Shown piece by piece: positions 31,689-34,839 of a stretch of 34,839 nt of DNA (the first letter of the stretch is position 1; each line of letters begins with the position of its first letter). Location of the stretch: assembly GCA_903847315.1 (NCBI GenBank), contig CAINDG010000004.1:1-34839 (forward strand), in the 5' to 3' direction. The position numbers were made by a program, and so were the translations under genes. This stretch comes from an uncultured Planctomycetota bacterium. GTDB taxonomy: Bacteria > Planctomycetota > Phycisphaerae > Sedimentisphaerales > UBA12454. The notes beneath the pieces are model-generated. The model saw nothing but the letters and a program-made list of their open reading frames with translations, did no database searches and had not been told where the DNA came from.

Positions 31689-33007
31689 TCGCTGTCCTCC
31701 GGTATATCGACTATCCTTATGCAGACCGGCTTGCTTTTTACTATCTCCAGTTTGGCAAAGTCGGCCAGCGCCGCTGTTATTTTTTTCTGCTGCGTCAGAT
31801 GAGTTATCACAATCGCCGGCACCACGTTGGCGGTATTATGCTCTTCGTGCTGAAGAACGCCTGAAAGACTTATTTCGTGGTTGGCAAGGACGGTGCAAAT
31901 TTGCGCGAAAACGCCCGGCTTGTCCGAAACCTTCAATTTTATATAAAATCTGCTGGCAAGTTCGTCTATTTTGCCGATTGAAGAGCTGATTTTATTCCTC
32001 GGCTCAAGCGTCAGATGCTTGAAAAGTTTTTTGGAGTTGCCCATCGCGATTTCGATAATGTCAGCCACAACAGCAGAAGCGGTAGGCATCATTCCCGCTC
32101 CGCGTCCGTAAAACATCGTTTGTCCGACCGCGTGGCCGAATATGCTTATCGCATTGAAAGGACCATCGACCCTCGCAAGGGCGTTATCGCTGGATATAAA
32201 CGAAGGATGAACCCGCAGGAAAAGTTTGCCGTCATCGGTTTTTTGCCCGATTGCGAGGAGCTTGAGGGTATAGCCCATCTCTTTGCCGTAGCGGATATCG
32301 ACTATGTCGATGTTTTCAATGCCCTCGACGAAAATATCGCTCGGCAGAATCTCGCAGCCGAAACTGATTGACGCCAGTATCGCAAGTTTGTGTGCGCTGT
32401 CGTGTCCGTTAATATCCAGTGCGGGGTCCGCCTCTGCGTAACCTTTGTCCTGGGCCTGCTTCAGTGCCGTGCGGAAACTCTCGTCCTTCTTTGACATATT
32501 GGAAAGGATGTAATTGCACGTGCCGTTTAATATGCCGTAGATTGCCTTTATCCTGTTGGCAGCCAGTCCTGTCCGGATTGCTGAGATTATCGGTATTCCG
32601 CCCGCGCAACTTGCCTCGAATGCGATACACTTATCGGCTTTGTGCGCTGCGGTATAAAGTTCGTTGCCGTGCTCAGCCAAAAGCGCCTTGTTGGCTGTAA
32701 CCACATCTTTGCCGGCAGCGAGCATTTTCAATTGGATTTCCTTTGCGATTTTCGTCCCGCCGACAAGCTCAATGCCGATTTGAATATCCTTATCGTTGAG
32801 CAGACTGTTCAAATCGCTGGTAAGGATTCCCGCAGGCAGTTTTACAGGCCGTTCTTTTTTCGTATCGATGTCCACGACCCTGGCAAGTTCGAGTTTTAGA
32901 CCTGTTCTTGCCTTGATGTAGTCGCCGTCTTCGAGCAGAATCTTCGCTACTCCGCTGCCTACGGTGCCGAAGCCGACCAATCCTATTTTTATAGCTTTTT
33001 CAGACAT
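31685..33007 (-). CDS. hom: Homoserine dehydrogenase
   Basis: NAD(P)H-dependent reduction of aspartate semialdehyde to homoserine, leading to threonine and methionine. From the ATG at 33005-33007 (GGAAG 6 nt upstream) the protein has 440 residues. The Rossmann loop is GLVGFGTVGSGVA at 10-22, the catalytic core has FEASCAGGIPII and GILNGTCNYIL, and AEADPALDINGHDSAHKLAIL is the substrate-binding hallmark. A C-terminal ACT domain (about 350-440, KLKVSDKPGVFAQIC) suggests threonine feedback. A longer reading frame with an upstream ATG was not used since its leading residues are not conserved. First gene of a threonine operon. Confidence 0.96.
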   Translation of the reverse strand: MSEKAIKIGLVGFGTVGSGVAKILLEDGDYIKARTGLKLELARVVDIDTKKERPVKLPAGILTSDLNSLLNDKDIQIGIELVGGTKIAKEIQLKMLAAGKDVVTANKALLAEHGNELYTAAHKADKCIAFEASCAGGIPIISAIRTGLAANRIKAIYGILNGTCNYILSNMSKKDESFRTALKQAQDKGYAEADPALDINGHDSAHKLAILASISFGCEILPSDIFVEGIENIDIVDIRYGKEMGYTLKLLAIGQKTDDGKLFLRVHPSFISSDNALARVDGPFNAISIFGHAVGQTMFYGRGAGMMPTASAVVADIIEIAMGNSKKLFKHLTLEPRNKISSSIGKIDELASRFYIKLKVSDKPGVFAQICTVLANHEISLSGVLQHEEHNTANVVPAIVITHLTQQKKITAALADFAKLEIVKSKPVCIRIVDIPEDSD

Positions 33008-33024
33008 AATATCTTCCAAGTTAT

Positions 33025-33042
33025 GTAAACATAGAAGTTTAC
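33025..33042. promoter_or_regulatory. Palindrome upstream of hom, possible operator
   Basis: GTAAAC-N6-GTTTAC is a perfect 6+6 dyad in the 69-nt rluD-hom spacer, about 18 nt before the hom start. It resembles a dimer-binding site. No regulator of the pathway is identified, and no riboswitch is seen. Confidence 0.35.
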
Positions 33043-33076
33043 CGAAAAAAGGCCGAATCTGCAAGCGAAAATCAGA

Positions 33077-33871
33077 CTATTGTGGGATATCCAGCAATAA
33101 CGGTTCAGCGTTCAAAAGTCGCTGAAAATTCTGGTCATTTACAAAGGCTGCAAGGCCTTTTGGGTTGTATTTTGTGAGCATTTTAACCGCTGCCTTGAAC
33201 TTTTTCTCAAGCGGGGCGATAAAATGGTGATTCTCAATCTCCAGTTGATATGCGCAAAGGGTAAGTCTTTCTATCAGGGGGATTTCTTTTTCGGCGTTTC
33301 TGGAAAGTTTGTAACCATGTTTGAAACTCGAAAGCATCAGCGGCTCATTTGTCCCGTACAGCGGGTCAATAGCGAGCGGCATACCGGCGTGGCTGAAATG
33401 GACTCTTATCTGGTGCGTTCTGCCGGTTATCGGCCGGACGGCGAGAAGGCTGATACTGCCGAAATTGGCCAGAAGCTGCCATCGCGTTTTGGCCTCTTTT
33501 CCTTTTTTGCTGTTAACCTCCATCCTTCGGGGGTCTTTGTCGCTTTGTATAATCAGGGCGTCAATTTCGCCGGTGGCGCTTTCCGGACAGCCTGTTACGA
33601 GAGCAAGATATGTTTTTTTGACGTTTGATTCCTCGAACAGGCTGCAAAATTTGCTCTGCGCCTCTTTATTTTTGGCTACTAATATTATGCCGCTTGTGTC
33701 TTTGTCGAGCCGGTGAATAATCCTTAAATCTTCTTCCCTGGTTTCTCTTTGTAAAACTTCGATAAGGTCATCCTTGCCGCTGCGGTCGTGCGTAACGCTT
33801 ACCCCTGCCGGCTTATTGACGGCGATTATATCGCTATCCTGATAAAGAATTTCTATTCGTTCTTTTGCCAT
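33077..33871 (-). CDS. RluA/RluD-family RNA pseudouridine synthase
   Basis: A 264-residue enzyme that isomerises uridine in rRNA or tRNA. The catalytic motif HRLDKDTSG is at 53-61, with Asp56. ILYQDSDIIAVNKPAGVSVTHD is the typical opening, and ITGRTHQIRVHFSHAGMPLAIDPLYG the conserved centre near 163-188. The N-terminal S4 domain of full RluD is absent, so it resembles shorter RluA/RluC/TruC-like members, and the exact target base is unknown. It lies 69 nt upstream of hom and may be cotranscribed. No SD is visible, although a TATACT sits just ahead of the ATG. Confidence 0.92.
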   Translation of the reverse strand: MAKERIEILYQDSDIIAVNKPAGVSVTHDRSGKDDLIEVLQRETREEDLRIIHRLDKDTSGIILVAKNKEAQSKFCSLFEESNVKKTYLALVTGCPESATGEIDALIIQSDKDPRRMEVNSKKGKEAKTRWQLLANFGSISLLAVRPITGRTHQIRVHFSHAGMPLAIDPLYGTNEPLMLSSFKHGYKLSRNAEKEIPLIERLTLCAYQLEIENHHFIAPLEKKFKAAVKMLTKYNPKGLAAFVNDQNFQRLLNAEPLLLDIPQ

Positions 33872-34041
33872 AGTATATTGTTTATGTTAAAACAGCGGAA
33901 AATTCAACAAACTTTTAAGATATCAGGGGACATCGCGGCTCGACAGAGAGGCAATTTGTCGAAAATTTCCGCCGGCCGGGCTTATCCATTGGCCATGGAG
34001 ATAACCGCTTGTAAATATTGTTCTTACATACGGGTTTTCTC

Positions 34042-34070
34042 TTGCTTTTGGATAGACATTTAATTAAAAT
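34042..34070 (+). promoter_or_regulatory. Possible promoter of the PEP-CTERM gene
   Basis: TTGCTT (34042-34047), 17 nt, TAAAAT (34065-34070): three and five of six matches, placed 32 nt before the start codon. The region is AT-rich. Confidence 0.35.
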
Positions 34071-34101
34071 AATATTGAATAGCGGTAAGGAAGAAAACAT
34101 T

Positions 34102-34728
34102 ATGAGAACAGGAAGAGGAATTCTCTTGGCTGTATTGCTGTGCGGGTTTCTGCCGGTAGTTTCCAGCGCCCAGTTAATCACTATCGGCTTTACTGGAACA
34201 ATTATCCGTGCTGACGACCTGCGGAATGTTTTTGGCGGCCAAATACATCTCAACGATACGATAACAGGAACTTATAGTTATAACACATCTACGCCGGATT
34301 CTAACCCGTCTGATATGAGTATAGGAGACTACTGGCATTACACCGCACCTTATGGCATCTCCGTTTATATTGGCGACCTTGTATTTAAGACCAACAGTAA
34401 CAATGTGCAGTTTTTGGTCGAGATAGTGAATAATGATCCTGTAGATGATTATCTGATTCGTAGTAGAAGTAATATATGCTCAAATGGTGCTTTGGTCGAG
34501 GGTATTAGTTGGCAACTTGAGGATTACAGTAGTACAGCACTTTCGAGCGATGCATTGCTGACAACGGTACCCAATCTTGCCAATTGGAATGATTATGGTT
34601 TAACTATTACTGGTCCAATTGGATGGGATTATCTGCTGCGAGCAGATATTACTTCTGTTACCCTTATACCGGAACCAGCTACATTACTATTGATAGTTTT
34701 CGGCGCAGTATTCTGTAAACGCCGATAA
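34102..34728 (+). CDS. PEP-CTERM sorting domain protein
   Basis: The protein has 208 residues from the ATG at 34102 (AAGGAAG upstream), beginning with a signal peptide (RTGRGILLAVLLCGFLPVVSS, cleavage likely after SSA near 23). The secreted part has many Thr, Asp and Asn residues, as in beta-rich extracellular proteins. The last about 20 residues are the PEP-CTERM sorting signal IPEPATLLLIVFGAVFCKRR: PEP motif, hydrophobic helix and basic end, recognised by exosortase/archaeosortase-like enzymes. The family role is exopolysaccharide- or surface-associated. No exosortase is in the window. An upstream extension in the same frame to 34018 lacks an SD and was not used. Confidence 0.9.
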   Translation: MRTGRGILLAVLLCGFLPVVSSAQLITIGFTGTIIRADDLRNVFGGQIHLNDTITGTYSYNTSTPDSNPSDMSIGDYWHYTAPYGISVYIGDLVFKTNSNNVQFLVEIVNNDPVDDYLIRSRSNICSNGALVEGISWQLEDYSSTALSSDALLTTVPNLANWNDYGLTITGPIGWDYLLRADITSVTLIPEPATLLLIVFGAVFCKRR

Positions 34729-34761
34729 ATTGGGCTGCCCCGCGAATAACCTACTTTTGGG

Positions 34762-34789
34762 TTGACAGATACTCAAATTCAGCTATACT
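34762..34789 (+). promoter_or_regulatory. Promoter near the window end
   Basis: TTGACA (34762-34767), 16 nt, TATACT (34784-34789). The -35 is exact and the -10 has five of six matches. GGAGG (34825-34829) is followed 5 nt later by TTG (34835), so a gene with TTG start may begin as the window ends, but only two or three codons are visible. Confidence 0.55.
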
Positions 34790-34839
34790 ATCCGGTCTTT
34801 AAACCAAATAACTTCCTGTCAGATGGAGGTTAGATTGGC

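Noticed and set aside
33008-33064. hom start 19 codons upstream
   Set aside because: The added residues are not part of the homoserine dehydrogenase N-terminus; the ATG at 33007 has a GGAAG SD.
33872-34101. Possible structured RNA in the rluD-PEP-CTERM spacer (CGACA/TGTCG and TTATC/GATAA pairs)
   Set aside because: Stems are only 5 bp, with no matching family and no terminator; not enough for an RNA gene call.

Overview
The window looks like a chromosomal segment of a member of the Planctomycetota, most likely a flagellated, PEP-CTERM-bearing lineage of the Phycisphaerae type. The reasons are a PEP-CTERM secreted protein, several small zinc-ribbon proteins of planctomycete style, a MerR/FlgB-like/FlhG/sigma-28 motility block, a murC-murB-ddl-ftsQ block without ftsA or ftsZ behind it, and many TTG starts. 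This placement is inference from gene content; no rRNA gene is present.

Layout. (1) 7-6930, minus strand: one long operon nusA-infB-rbfA-(HhH/Nth-like)-hisG-yebC, with overlapping or near-touching genes, driven by a consensus sigma-70 promoter at 6903-6930. A structured leader of about 270 nt contains an intrinsic terminator just before nusA. (2) 7041-14893, minus strand: L,D-transpeptidase with LysM, 5-formyl-THF cyclo-ligase, RarA/MgsA AAA ATPase, a MacA/MacB-type three-gene exporter, and a GAF-GGDEF diguanylate cyclase. (3) 15249-17809, plus strand: small MerR-type regulator, divergent FlgB-like protein, FlhG (MinD-like) and FliA (sigma-28). A SigmaD-type promoter lies directly before fliA, so this is a flagellar control block. 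(4) 17991-22415: dapF-queG, then a convergent minus-strand trio (queF, zinc ribbon, AhpD-like), then divergent queC-queE. Together with queG and queF these cover most of the preQ1/queuosine route; QueD and Tgt are not in the window. (5) 22510-26839: murC-murB-ddl-ftsQ. (6) 26868-28450: a short gene remnant and an AT-rich minus-strand pair of unknown genes that interrupts the division block. (7) 28546-33871, minus strand: membrane-anchored SNase, then rluD-hom-(PGM-like, probable homoserine kinase)-lysC, a threonine-pathway operon. (8) 34102-34839: a PEP-CTERM protein and the promoter and SD of a gene that continues outside.

Most genes are housekeeping and clearly assignable. The less ordinary material is regulatory or eroded: the attenuator-like nusA leader, a catalytically degenerate Nth paralogue inside the translation operon, a FlgB-like protein that has lost the rod signature, an 18-bp perfect inverted repeat abutting fliA, an interlocked palindromic element between murB and ddl, and a repeat- and remnant-flanked AT-rich island. 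No CRISPR array, tRNA, rRNA, transposase, phage gene or obvious defence system was found.
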